Part shown: one piece after another, positions 1-9,291 of the stretch
Numbering within the stretch: the stretch's first letter is position 1
Layout of the letters: each line of letters begins with the position of its first letter
Translations under genes and position numbers: made by a program
DNA from: Mycobacteriaceae bacterium
GTDB lineage: Bacteria; Actinomycetota; Actinomycetes; Mycobacteriales; Mycobacteriaceae
DNA length: 63,590 bases
Direction: 5' to 3'
NCBI GenBank assembly: GCA_019245755.1
Contig: JAFARC010000050.1
Coordinates: 1-63,590, forward strand
The notes under the pieces: model-generated
Seen by the model: only the letters and a program-made list of their open reading frames with translations
The model's database searches: none
What the model was told of the DNA's origin: nothing

Positions 1-279
1 TTAACCGCAGCCTCAGATGGCATACCGCAGCCCTCCCAGGACCCCAACGTCCCTAACACCACCGGAGTCGACCCTCGGCCCACTTGCGCAGCGCTAGTTT
101 TTGGGTCTACTCCCACCCCACCGACTTGTCAATGACCAGTTCAGCACAAAAAGTTTGCGCGGGCGTCAAGGTTGTCGGCAGCTCGAAAACTGAACAGCCC
201 GTTGACGATAGCGGCACATTAGACTGGCCGTATCCGGAACACCAGCAATTCGCGCCGGTCGGCACGATCGCCGGCGTGG
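1..279. other. Left edge, no gene recognised
   Basis: No reading frame here has mycobacterial-looking composition or a recognisable motif. The frame of the next gene stays open back to a stop at 220-222, so a slightly longer N-terminus from a non-standard start cannot be excluded. The region otherwise looks like the upstream region of that gene. Confidence 0.4.
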
Positions 280-813
280 GTGGCGCTCATCGCGGCCGCC
301 CTGGCGATGTCGCTGATATTGGCAGCGGCATTCTTGCTGATTGAGCATTTCCGGCCCGAAGCCGGCGCGCTGGACCGTCCCGCACACCCGCTGACCGACA
401 GCCAGACCATGGCCCAGGTCGTCGGACCGGCCAGAGAGATCGTCGCCATCGCCCGACTGCAGGCGACCACGGGCGGATACATGTTGATGTCGTGCCGGGA
501 CTCCCGGGACCCGCCGTACCAGGGTGCGGTGTATCTGAACTTCCGGCTGCCCACCACCGCCAAGGCGGACGCGCTGGCGTATCTGCAGAAGATCGCGGAT
601 ACCCTCGTCGCCGACGGCTGGGCGGAAGGCCTGCCCCCGAATGAGCACCTGTTCGGTCACACCCTCACGAGAAGCGGCGCCACCGCGATCTTCTACGCGA
701 ACGACGATCAATCGACCTTCGGCACCATGCAGCTCTACGGCCAATGCCGCAACACCACCGACCACGCCAACGACAGCACGGCATGGACTGACGTCACCAA
801 TCAGTTGCGGTAG
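280..813 (+). CDS. Conserved exported/membrane-anchored protein, function unknown
   Basis: The 177-residue product opens with a hydrophobic segment (about residues 2-20, ALIAAALAMSLILAAAFLL) that is probably a single membrane anchor or uncleaved signal. The rest is a soluble extracytoplasmic domain with two cysteines (in MSCRDSRD and YGQCRN) that could form a disulfide. I chose the GTG at 280; no ATG lies upstream before the stop at 220. The gene is convergent with the acyltransferase at 832. I do not recognise the family. The pattern of one anchor plus a small outer domain is common among uncharacterised mycobacterial envelope proteins. Confidence 0.6.
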   Translation: MALIAAALAMSLILAAAFLLIEHFRPEAGALDRPAHPLTDSQTMAQVVGPAREIVAIARLQATTGGYMLMSCRDSRDPPYQGAVYLNFRLPTTAKADALAYLQKIADTLVADGWAEGLPPNEHLFGHTLTRSGATAIFYANDDQSTFGTMQLYGQCRNTTDHANDSTAWTDVTNQLR

Positions 814-831
814 CACGCATCGGTTCGTCGG

Positions 832-3027
832 CTACGGGTTCAGGGCCCGATCGGCCAGCGCACCCAGTACCGGTTCGAGGGTTTGGGCGTATTCGATGGT
901 GATGTGGTTGTCGTCGCGGAACAGCAGGTTGTTGCCCACGATCATCGGGCAGCGGTCGGCGGTGCAGAACAAGTCGGTGAGGTCGCCGTAGTGGCCGCCG
1001 CCGGCGATGGTCGCCGCCTTCTCGGCGGCGATGCCGGGATCGTTGACCGCAACTGAACGCGGCTGTGCACATGCCGTGGCGTCGTCGAGGTGAGCCGACA
1101 GGCATGTCGGCACGGTCGAGTGCGGATCTGGGATGGGCCCCAGCACGAGCACCGCCGCACCGGTGCCGCGCAGCTGGGCCACCAGGCGGGTCAGGCTGCT
1201 GTCCCAGGCCGGGTCGTAGGAGGTGAAGCCGAAATCGGCGCCGTACCGGCGCGACATGCTCAGAATGACCAGCCGCGGGTGCTCGTTCTGCAGCCGGGCC
1301 AGGATCTGCGCGCGCCACTGCTCGCATTCGGTGAACTCGCGACCCAGATAGGGGCTGGTGATCGGCAAGTCCTGCAGCGGGCAGGTCACCTTGGCCAGCG
1401 TCTCCAGACGCCAATGCCGCTGCTGCGCGATCGGCGCCAGCGCCGGGTTCCACATCGCCGCGTGCGAGTCACCGACCAGCGCAACGGTGGTGGGCGATTC
1501 GGTGTCGCCGGCGACGCACTCGGGCTGTCCCACGTCCAGCCACGAACGCACGCAGCCGTTGAAGAACACCGACGGCTTGTCGGAGGGTGCCTCCGAGATC
1601 GACGGCGACAGGTTCGACGGGATGTCACGCACGTCCGCCGAGGCGCCGACCGCGGTCTGCACCTGGGCGGTGAGCTGCTGCACGGCGGCATCCCGCGGGT
1701 CGACGGTGCCCGCCGCCGGCGCGGGCCCCGACGCTCTCACCGTCAGTGCGGAGGCCGGTGCGCCATGACCGACCGGGACGCCAACCAGCATCGTCAGCAC
1801 CAGTGCCACGCAGACCGCGGCTGCGGTGACGGCCCCGCCGAGCGCGAGACTGCGCGGGGCCGAGCGCCGCAGCGACGCGGCGAACCGGCCCGGGTTCTCG
1901 ATGTAGCGCAGCGTGAGCGCCGCGAGGCCGGCCGAAACCGCGGCAGCCGTCAGCCGGCCGAACAGACCGAGGGAGTGCCCGAGAAGCGGCGCTGCGAGCA
2001 GCAGCACCGGCCAGTGCCACAGGTACCACGAATACGACAGCCGACCGATCGACCTGATCGACGAGACGGACAGCGCCCGCCCCACGCCCCTGGCGGGTGC
2101 GGCACCGCCCGCACCGATGATCAGCGCCGTGCCCAACACCGGCAGCAGGCAGGCCGTGCCCGGGTAGGGGGTCCTGGCCCCGAGCTGCGTGCAGGTCACC
2201 AGGATCAGCACCAGACCGCCCCAGCCGGCGATGGCGGCAGGCAGGGCCGGCAGCCGGCGCCACCCGGGCGCGGATAGCGCGACCAGGCCGCCGGCGGCCA
2301 GTTCGAATGCCCGCGAGGGTAGCGAGAAGAATGCCCAGGGCGGCAGTGTGCGCGTCCAGTCCAGCGAAATCACGAACGATGTCACCGCGATGAGGGCGAG
2401 CACGATCAGATACGGCGTGAACGATCGGACGGGGTCGACGGATCGGCTCCGTCGGCGGACGAGCCAGGCGGTGCCGATGATCAGTGCCGGCCACAGCAGA
2501 TAGAACTGCTCTTCGACGCCGAGGGACCAGTAATGCTGTAACGGCGACGGCGGCGCGCCGGCGGCGAGATAGTCGGTGCCCTGCCTGGCGAACCGGTAAT
2601 TGCCGACGTAGAGCGCACTGGCGATGGTGTCGCCGAGGACGCTTCGGGCCTGCAGCGCAGGAAGCAGGATGGTCGATGCGACCGCGGTGGCGACCAACAC
2701 GGCGCCCGCGGCCGGCAGCAGTCGCCGCGCCCGGGCGCCGTAGAACCGGGGCAGCGCGACGGAGCCGGTGCCGGTCGCCTCCCGCACCAGGATTCCGGTG
2801 ATCAGGAATCCGGAAACAACGAAGAAGACGTCCACCCCCACGAAGGCCCCGGATAACCCGGGTACGCCCGCATGGAACAGCACCACGGCGAGCACCGCGA
2901 CCGCGCGCAGGCCCTCGATGTCGGTGCGGAAACCGCCCCGCTGGGGCCGAAGACCGGTCCCTGGGGCTCGCGGTGCGCGGTGCGCGCCCCGACGACGGTT
3001 AACGGTGGTGGATTGCGGCAATATCAC
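832..3027 (-). CDS. Acyltransferase-3 (OafA/YrhL-type) membrane protein with C-terminal SGNH domain
   Basis: The 731-residue protein starts with the acyltransferase-3 signature FRTDIEGLRAVAVLAVVLFH. FVGVDVFFVVSGFLITG and about ten membrane helices follow, then an extracytoplasmic SGNH-hydrolase-like domain. Its block-I motif is VALVGDSHAAMW (catalytic Ser) and its final Asp-x-x-His is in DDNHITIEY near residue 706. This two-domain layout is known from OafA-like enzymes that O-acylate cell-envelope glycans: the membrane half moves the acyl group across and the SGNH half transfers it. The glycan acceptor here is unknown. The start is GTG. All genes from here to 6490 are on the minus strand and envelope-related, suggesting a functional neighbourhood. 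Confidence 0.9.
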   Translation of the reverse strand: MILPQSTTVNRRRGAHRAPRAPGTGLRPQRGGFRTDIEGLRAVAVLAVVLFHAGVPGLSGAFVGVDVFFVVSGFLITGILVREATGTGSVALPRFYGARARRLLPAAGAVLVATAVASTILLPALQARSVLGDTIASALYVGNYRFARQGTDYLAAGAPPSPLQHYWSLGVEEQFYLLWPALIIGTAWLVRRRSRSVDPVRSFTPYLIVLALIAVTSFVISLDWTRTLPPWAFFSLPSRAFELAAGGLVALSAPGWRRLPALPAAIAGWGGLVLILVTCTQLGARTPYPGTACLLPVLGTALIIGAGGAAPARGVGRALSVSSIRSIGRLSYSWYLWHWPVLLLAAPLLGHSLGLFGRLTAAAVSAGLAALTLRYIENPGRFAASLRRSAPRSLALGGAVTAAAVCVALVLTMLVGVPVGHGAPASALTVRASGPAPAAGTVDPRDAAVQQLTAQVQTAVGASADVRDIPSNLSPSISEAPSDKPSVFFNGCVRSWLDVGQPECVAGDTESPTTVALVGDSHAAMWNPALAPIAQQRHWRLETLAKVTCPLQDLPITSPYLGREFTECEQWRAQILARLQNEHPRLVILSMSRRYGADFGFTSYDPAWDSSLTRLVAQLRGTGAAVLVLGPIPDPHSTVPTCLSAHLDDATACAQPRSVAVNDPGIAAEKAATIAGGGHYGDLTDLFCTADRCPMIVGNNLLFRDDNHITIEYAQTLEPVLGALADRALNP

Positions 3028-3058
3028 CCGCTTGCTGCCACGCCTTCCTGCGAAGTGG

Positions 3059-3901
3059 CTAGGACGCCATCCACTTCAGCTCGTCCGGGAGTTGTCGGCG
3101 CCAAAACGATACATCGTGCCCGCCGGCGGAGAAGCTGCCGGCGACCGGGCTGCGCAACTGGTCCACGAATTGCTTGGTAGCTGGGTAGAACCGATCGCTG
3201 GTCCCGCAGTCAACCCGGATCGGGATGGCGGCGAGGGCCGGCTGGCCGAACACCGAGTTGTTGGCCCAGTCGTCTGGGCCGTCGAAGGCACCGGGGTCGG
3301 CGAGCCAGTAGGAGGGCCACAGCGCGGGGCTCACCGCACAGATGCCGGCGGTCCGCTGGGGCCCGAGCCGCGCGCCGAGCAGCAGCGCACCGTATCCGCC
3401 CATCGACCACCCCATGAAGGCCACCCGCGAGATGTCCAGGCCTCTTGTCTCGAGCATCGGCAGCAGTTCCGACAGCACCATCGCCCCGGCATCCTCCCCG
3501 GACGCGCGGCGGTGCCAGTAGCTGTTGTCACCGCCGTCGACGGCCACCACGGCGAACGGGGCGCCCCCGGAGCTGACCACCTGTGCCAGCCCGTCCCGCA
3601 TGCCGAGGTCCATCACGCCGGCGGCGTTGCCGCCCCGGCCGTGCAGCGCGATCACCGGCCGCAGCATTCCGGTTTGAGCCGGCGGTCGCGCGATGATCCA
3701 ATTGGTTTGGACGCCGCCGCGCGCCGCGGAAACGAAGGACCCGCTGAGATAGGTCGGCATGGCGCTGGCCGGTGGCGCCGGCTCGGCGTGGGTCGGCTCA
3801 CCGTTGAGCAACGTGCCCAGCGCGTAGGCGGCTGCGCCGGTGGCCGCGCCGGCTCCGAAACGCAGCAGCGTGCGACGCGTCACGTCTGACATGCGCGTCA
3901 T
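3059..3901 (-). CDS. Secreted alpha/beta-hydrolase esterase (antigen-85/FrsA-like fold)
   Basis: The 280-residue enzyme has a TAT-type N-terminus (MTRMSDVTRRTLLRFGAG, hydrophobic stretch, then HAEPAPP as likely cleavage area). The nucleophile elbow is GWSMGGYGAL, an oxyanion-region motif is ALHGRGGNA, an acid candidate lies in DCGTSDRFYP and the histidine in SAGGHDVSFW. This is the arrangement of the esterase/antigen-85-like superfamily. The frame is open further upstream to 4243, but that extension is Arg/Gln-rich and antisense-like. I therefore start at 3901 (or 3892, MSDVTRR). Substrate unknown; lipid or acyl-ester hydrolysis in the envelope is plausible from the neighbours. Confidence 0.8.
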   Translation of the reverse strand: MTRMSDVTRRTLLRFGAGAATGAAAYALGTLLNGEPTHAEPAPPASAMPTYLSGSFVSAARGGVQTNWIIARPPAQTGMLRPVIALHGRGGNAAGVMDLGMRDGLAQVVSSGGAPFAVVAVDGGDNSYWHRRASGEDAGAMVLSELLPMLETRGLDISRVAFMGWSMGGYGALLLGARLGPQRTAGICAVSPALWPSYWLADPGAFDGPDDWANNSVFGQPALAAIPIRVDCGTSDRFYPATKQFVDQLRSPVAGSFSAGGHDVSFWRRQLPDELKWMAS

Positions 3902-4002
3902 CCTGCCGGGCATAACGTCTTTCAGCCGTAAAGGCGCGCCGGGTCGACGCCGCACGCATGAAGGTCGTGACGTGGCTGTGATCTGCGCGAGATGTCGGGT
4001 CG

Positions 4003-5082
4003 CTAGAGCTTCGGCAGCACGTTGGTCCGGTAAAACTCGATGGCGGTTGTCGGATCCCGCTGCGGGAAATGCACGAATGGTGTGGCGCCGGCGTTGATCA
4101 CGGCTCGGACGGCGGCCAGGTGAGTCGAGGCGTCGGTTCCGGTCGTCCAGTTGCTCACCACCTTGCTCAGCGGGTTGGCCTCGGCCGCTCGCTGAATGTC
4201 GACCGGATTGGGTTGATCCACCGCGCCGGCGGTGAAGCGCCATAGCTCGGCCGCGGCATTGGCCTCGTTCTGATCACCGACGACCGCGAACAACTCGGCG
4301 CGTTTTCCCAATGTGGCGGGGTCGCGGCCGGACGCCTGGGCACCCTGTGCGAATGCGGCAACGAGCTGCGGGTTTTTCACCCCGGCCGCCTGGGTGATCC
4401 AACCGTCCCCGTACTGCCCGGCGAGCTGGGCGCTGTTCGGACCCCCGGCGGCCACGAAGATCGGCGGCGGCGAGGGCGGGAGGTCGTAGAGCTTGAGTTG
4501 ATTGGTCTGGAAATAGCGTCCCGGAAACGAAATCCGCTGCCCGCTCCACAGCTGGCGGATGAGCGCAATGGCTTCGATGAGGCGGTCGTGGCGTTCCTGA
4601 TACGGGCCGAATTGTGTGGTGGCGGCCTGTTCGTTGAGCCGTTCGCCGGTGCCGACGCCGAGGAAGACGCGCCCCGGCGACAGGATCGCCAGGGATGCGA
4701 ACGCCTGCGCCACGGTGGCGGGATGGTATCGGTAGATCGGGCATGTCACGCCGGTCCCGAAGGTGATCCTGCTTGTCCGCTGACCGACCAGCGCCAGCGT
4801 GATCCACGGGAACATCGAATGTCCCTCGTTGTCCTGCCAGGGCTGCAGATGATCGCTGGCCCATAGGTAGCGAAACCCGGCGCGCTCCGCGGCCTCGGCT
4901 TGGTTGACCAGTTCGGCGGTTCGGAATTGCTCGTGCGACAGCACGAATCCCACGCCGGGCGTGGACGGTGGCGGTGGGCTGTTGGGCGCCGATGGCGAGC
5001 CGCGGGGCCGCGCTCCGCACGCGCTAACCACGCCCAGCCCTGCGGTCAGCCGTCCGAACGCGCGCCGTGACATGCCGCTCAT
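4003..5082 (-). CDS. fgd2: F420-dependent hydroxymycolic acid dehydrogenase-type LLM oxidoreductase (Rv0132c-like), TAT lipoprotein
   Basis: The 359-residue luciferase-like F420 enzyme carries long stretches I recognise from M. tuberculosis Rv0132c (formerly fgd2, now fHMAD). Examples are FRYLWASDHLQPWQDNEGH, GTGVTCPIYRYHPATVAQ and GERLNEQAAT. Rv0132c oxidises hydroxymycolates to ketomycolates using F420. The N-terminus SRRAFGRLTAGLGVVSACG combines a twin-arginine signal with a lipobox-like VSAC, so it should be exported folded with its cofactor and probably lipid-anchored. Four bases separate it from the membrane gene upstream, and Ag85 follows, so a shared transcript is likely. A mycolate-modifying oxidase beside a mycolyltransferase is functionally coherent. 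Confidence 0.9.
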   Translation of the reverse strand: MSGMSRRAFGRLTAGLGVVSACGARPRGSPSAPNSPPPPSTPGVGFVLSHEQFRTAELVNQAEAAERAGFRYLWASDHLQPWQDNEGHSMFPWITLALVGQRTSRITFGTGVTCPIYRYHPATVAQAFASLAILSPGRVFLGVGTGERLNEQAATTQFGPYQERHDRLIEAIALIRQLWSGQRISFPGRYFQTNQLKLYDLPPSPPPIFVAAGGPNSAQLAGQYGDGWITQAAGVKNPQLVAAFAQGAQASGRDPATLGKRAELFAVVGDQNEANAAAELWRFTAGAVDQPNPVDIQRAAEANPLSKVVSNWTTGTDASTHLAAVRAVINAGATPFVHFPQRDPTTAIEFYRTNVLPKL

Positions 5083-5086
5083 GGCG

Positions 5087-5512
5087 TCACCGCGGCGTGT
5101 GTGACCTCGAGCTGTCCCATGTCGCGATCGCCCAGATCACGATGATGTCGAGCGCGATCACCACGATCGACCAAACCGGGTAGTACGGCAGCCACAAGAA
5201 GTTGACCACGATCGACACCGACGCCAGCACTATGGCCGTCACCCGGGCCCAGGTGAGGCCCATGACGAGCCCAATGGCCACCGCGCCCAGCAGGATTGCG
5301 ACCACGATGTGAATCCAGCCCCACGTGGTGGTGTTGAACTTGTACACATAGTTGGGTCCGATGACGAGCAGCTCGTCGTTCACGATGGCCGAAACGCCCT
5401 CGAGGAGGGTCAGCAGCGCAGCGGTGAACAACAATGCACCCGCGGCGAACGACGCGCCCGCCGCTATTGTCTGCCGGACCGGACGGTGGTCAGGTGGCGG
5501 ATTCTCCGTCAT
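5087..5512 (-). CDS. Four-helix membrane protein (DUF7144-like)
   Basis: The 141-residue product has four hydrophobic helices: AAGASFAAGALLFTAALLTLL, WIHIVVAILLGAVAIGLVMG, VTAIVLASVSIVVNFLWLP and WSIVVIALDIIVIWAIATW. The pattern, including the amphipathic YKFNTTTWGWIHI loop between helices 1 and 2, fits the small actinobacterial family usually labelled DUF7144, whose function is not known. It sits 4 bases upstream of the F420 enzyme and 6 bases downstream of Ag85, so all three are probably one operon. Confidence 0.75.
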   Translation of the reverse strand: MTENPPPDHRPVRQTIAAGASFAAGALLFTAALLTLLEGVSAIVNDELLVIGPNYVYKFNTTTWGWIHIVVAILLGAVAIGLVMGLTWARVTAIVLASVSIVVNFLWLPYYPVWSIVVIALDIIVIWAIATWDSSRSHTPR

Positions 5513-5518
5513 GTGCGG

Positions 5519-6538
<1,020 letters not shown>

Positions 6539-6610
6539 TTACTCCAGAACGCAACGGCTGCGTAGCAGATCAGCGATACCTCTGGCTCAAGCTGTAGTTA
6601 AGGTTGACTG

Positions 6611-6760
6611 TTACCGGGCCGTGGTCAGTCTTTGCTGAGTGCATCCTGCGCGGTCTAGAACGGCGGTGGGGTCATTCGCGGCGCGGGCTTGGTCGATGCG
6701 CCGTTCGGCGGTGATGCGGTAGTGGCGGTCTTTGGCTCGGAGTGCGTTTTCGGTGTGGCA
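6611..6760 (-). pseudogene. Unrecognised coding remnant
   Basis: On the minus strand a frame ending at a TAA (6611-6613) reads ENALRAKDRHYRITAERR followed by IDQARAANDPTAVLDRAG. This looks like the C-terminal end of a real, charged helical protein but has no start. The frame is closed upstream by two adjacent stops near 6760. No family is recognised. A fragment of a mobile-element or plasmid-type gene is possible because the neighbour at 6796 also looks foreign. Confidence 0.35.
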
Positions 6761-6795
6761 TCATCAGCGCGCGCCCGTCCCGGGTGTACCGGAGG

Positions 6796-7293
6796 TCATT
6801 CGAGTTCAAGTTCGACGGTGACAATGAGCCAACCGAGGGCTGCGTTGATGAGCCCGAACAGGATCGTCCCACGTATCGAGGACCCACTTCGGTGCGCCGC
6901 AAGAATCGCCAAGATGAGGAGCAGCACGACGTTGATGTTCAACACGATGGTCTCGTAGCCGACAACCACGCTGCCGTCTGGATTCCGGTGATCGTGGTGC
7001 CAATGAAATATCGCCGCGAAGAGCAGAAGCAGCACCGAGGGGAAACTGGCGAAAGTGCGCGGCGAATCTTCCACAAGGCCTACCCAAAGGCTGTGCACAT
7101 AGGTCGGCACGTTGCCGTAGCTCCGGGTGGACAGATGGGTTGCGTATGCGTCGACGACCGTGGTCAGTGTCGCACCGACGAGGATCCACGCCGCTTCATT
7201 CAGTGGCTGGCCGCCCTCTTGGGCCGCAAGCAGGAGGGTGGCGAGGAACGTGCCCTTGATCAGTTTTTTCAGGACATTCTCAGTCAACTGCAT
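6796..7293 (-). CDS. Small integral membrane protein, unknown function
   Basis: The 165-residue protein has about four membrane helices. They include AAWILVGATLTTVVDAYATH, FPSVLLLLFAAIFHW, IVLNINVVLLLILAILAAH and ILFGLINAALGWLIVTVELE, with an HWHHDHR cluster in the middle loop. Two 60-base lines I counted inside the gene (from 6961 and 7081) are 57% and 60% G+C, lower than the mid-60s typical of neighbours, so recent acquisition is possible. It is divergent from the cupin gene at 7481. Family not recognised. Confidence 0.65.
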   Translation of the reverse strand: MQLTENVLKKLIKGTFLATLLLAAQEGGQPLNEAAWILVGATLTTVVDAYATHLSTRSYGNVPTYVHSLWVGLVEDSPRTFASFPSVLLLLFAAIFHWHHDHRNPDGSVVVGYETIVLNINVVLLLILAILAAHRSGSSIRGTILFGLINAALGWLIVTVELELE

Positions 7294-7480
7294 AGTCGCA
7301 CCATAAAGCTATGGCGTTGGTACACACGGCAAATCGGCGACGTCGCGGCGTGATCGTCGCTAAAATGAGGAGAGCGGTGAGCCAGTTTGTCCGCGTCGGG
7401 TACCGACTGCGTGAAGAACGTTTCGGGAACCGAATGCAAACGAATCTGTTCTTCGGCAGGACTATGCAACGGTGGTGGTT

Positions 7481-8017
7481 ATGTCGCTGTGGAGCCCCGA
7501 GAACGTGCCCCCCTATCCCCCTATCCGGTATACGAAGGACGAGGCGGAGGTGAGCGCCTGGGTTCGGCGCGGTGACGCACCGCCCGACTACGAGGCGCGT
7601 GCCCTCGACCAAGAGACCTATTTGGCGACCCAGGTCAAGTACCACTATCTGGCAAGCCAGGAGCAGACCGGCGGCGATTACGTTCTCTACCGCGTGGAAC
7701 TCGGGCCGAAGTGCGGCGGACCGGCGCCGCACTTGCACCGCACCATGTCTGAGGCGTTCTTCCTCCTCTCAGGGACGGTCGATTTCAACGACGGAAACGA
7801 GTGGACCAGCCGCAGGTGCAACGACTTCGTGTACGTCCCGCCCGGCGGCATTCACGGTTGGCACAACGAGTCCGACGAGCCGGCCTCGATGCTGGTTTTG
7901 TTCGTCCCAGGCGCGCCGAGAACTCAGTTCTTCGAGGGACTCGCTCACCTTGGCGAGCTCACCGACGACGAGCGTCGGGAGTGGTTCGCCCGCCACGACA
8001 ACGTTTACATCGAATAG
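7481..8017 (+). CDS. Cupin domain protein
   Basis: The 178-residue protein has a single conserved beta-barrel cupin. The metal-binding motif-1 region is GGPAPHLHRTMSEAFFLLSG (two His and one Glu in H-x-H-x(n)-E spacing). Motif 2 is FVYVPPGGIHGWHNES with the last His. Metal-dependent sugar, auxin-like or dioxygenase-type activities are all known for this fold, so no substrate is assigned. The ATG at 7481 is preferred over a GTG 9 bases upstream because MSLWSPENVPPYPPIRYT reads as a natural N-terminus. No strong ribosome-binding site is visible. Confidence 0.85.
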   Translation: MSLWSPENVPPYPPIRYTKDEAEVSAWVRRGDAPPDYEARALDQETYLATQVKYHYLASQEQTGGDYVLYRVELGPKCGGPAPHLHRTMSEAFFLLSGTVDFNDGNEWTSRRCNDFVYVPPGGIHGWHNESDEPASMLVLFVPGAPRTQFFEGLAHLGELTDDERREWFARHDNVYIE

Positions 8018-8498
8018 CGGAACGCGGCGAACGACCACGATCGGATTCCGCCCGAGCAGCGACTCTGTCCGTATCTTGGACGAACCCGTGCCGACGGGCC
8101 GTTGCTCTTCGCGCCGACATGCCCGGAAGGTTGTCAACGAGTGGTGGGCCCGGCAATACAGTCTGATATTCGACGGATGGGTGGGTCTCAGCTCAGATCG
8201 CGGGCCCGGTCGCCGACAGCGCATCGACCACCGCCCCATCGTCCCACACCGTCGAACATCCATTCGTACTAGCCGACACCCCCGGCAGGAACTGTCGACT
8301 CGAACCTGCCCGCGGAACCAAGCCGCACGCTGTGCACAACCCCACGGATGCTGGGCCGGAGCCGCCCCGAGCAGCCGGCAAAACCCGGTGCGCGAACTGA
8401 CGTGCACCGCATGCCGGCGTGTGCAACGTGTCGACAACCCCGATAGTGTGGGCGCCTCCTTTAACATGGAAATAAATCGATGTCGCTAACTCGAAGAA
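8018..8498. other. Intergenic region without a recognised gene
   Basis: About 480 bases with only short frames. A frame continues after the cupin stop (NAANDHDRIPPEQRLCPYLG) and looks weakly coding but leads nowhere. The last 40 bases are A/T-richer (ttaacatggaaataaatcg) and probably carry the promoter of the L,D-transpeptidase gene. Confidence 0.4.
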
Positions 8499-9260
8499 AT
8501 GGAAGCCATGCGAAGAGTGGTTCGTTATGCACTTGCGGCTATGATGTTTGTGGCAATGACAATCCCGGCCGCAGCCACCGGTTTTGCGGCCGCTCCGCCT
8601 ACCAACCCGGCATTCGCGGTCGCAACGGTACAGCCGTCACCCGGTGAGGTGGTGGGCGTCGGATATCCCGTGACGGTCACCTTCACCAAACCGATTGTCG
8701 ACCGTGCCGGCGCGGAGCGGACCATCGGTTTCACCACTACCAAACCCATGACCGGCCGGTTCAACTGGGTGAAAGACGATACGGTTCAGTGGATTCCGGA
8801 CGGTTTCTGGCCCGCTCACAGCAAGGTGACGATGCTGGCAGGTGGCAGGCCGACCAAGTTCGACACCGGCGCCGCCGTGGTAGGTGTCGCCAGCATCTCC
8901 GCACACACCTTCACGGTCAGCATCGATGGTCAGGTAGCACGGGAAATGCCGGCGTCAATGGGCAAGCCGAGCCGGCCGACGCCGGTCGGCAACTTCACCA
9001 TTCTCGAGAAGGACCGAACTGTGATCATGGATTCCCGAACCATCGGCATTCCGCTGAACTCACCCGAAGGCTATTTGATCACCGCTTCCTACGCCGAGCG
9101 GATCACCTGGAGCGGTGTGTACGTTCATTCGGCGCCATGGTCGGTGGATTCGCAGGGCCACGCAAACGTCAGCCATGGCTGCATCAACCTCAGCCCGGAC
9201 AACGCAGCGTGGTACTACAACACCGCCAGCGTCGGTGACCCCGTCATCGTGCAGTCGTAG
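8499..9260 (+). CDS. ldtA: L,D-transpeptidase (LdtMt1-type)
   Basis: The 253-residue protein has a signal/anchor segment (ALAAMMFVAMTIPAAATGFA), one Ig-like domain (QPSPGEVVGVGYPVTVTF to about residue 120) and a C-terminal YkuD catalytic domain. The domain carries VYVHSAPW and the hallmark SHGCINLSP with catalytic Cys228. Length and domain layout match LdtMt1 (251 residues), which forms 3->3 meso-DAP cross-links in peptidoglycan outside the membrane and is targeted by carbapenems. A second ATG at 8508 is an equally possible start. Confidence 0.88.
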   Translation: MEAMRRVVRYALAAMMFVAMTIPAAATGFAAAPPTNPAFAVATVQPSPGEVVGVGYPVTVTFTKPIVDRAGAERTIGFTTTKPMTGRFNWVKDDTVQWIPDGFWPAHSKVTMLAGGRPTKFDTGAAVVGVASISAHTFTVSIDGQVAREMPASMGKPSRPTPVGNFTILEKDRTVIMDSRTIGIPLNSPEGYLITASYAERITWSGVYVHSAPWSVDSQGHANVSHGCINLSPDNAAWYYNTASVGDPVIVQS

Positions 9261-9291
9261 TCAAACTGGCGGGAGTGGGTATCCCGCCGCC

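Noticed and set aside
1090..2277. Plus-strand frame of 395 codons
   Set aside because: Antisense to the acyltransferase-3 gene; low-complexity Arg/Gln/His sequence.
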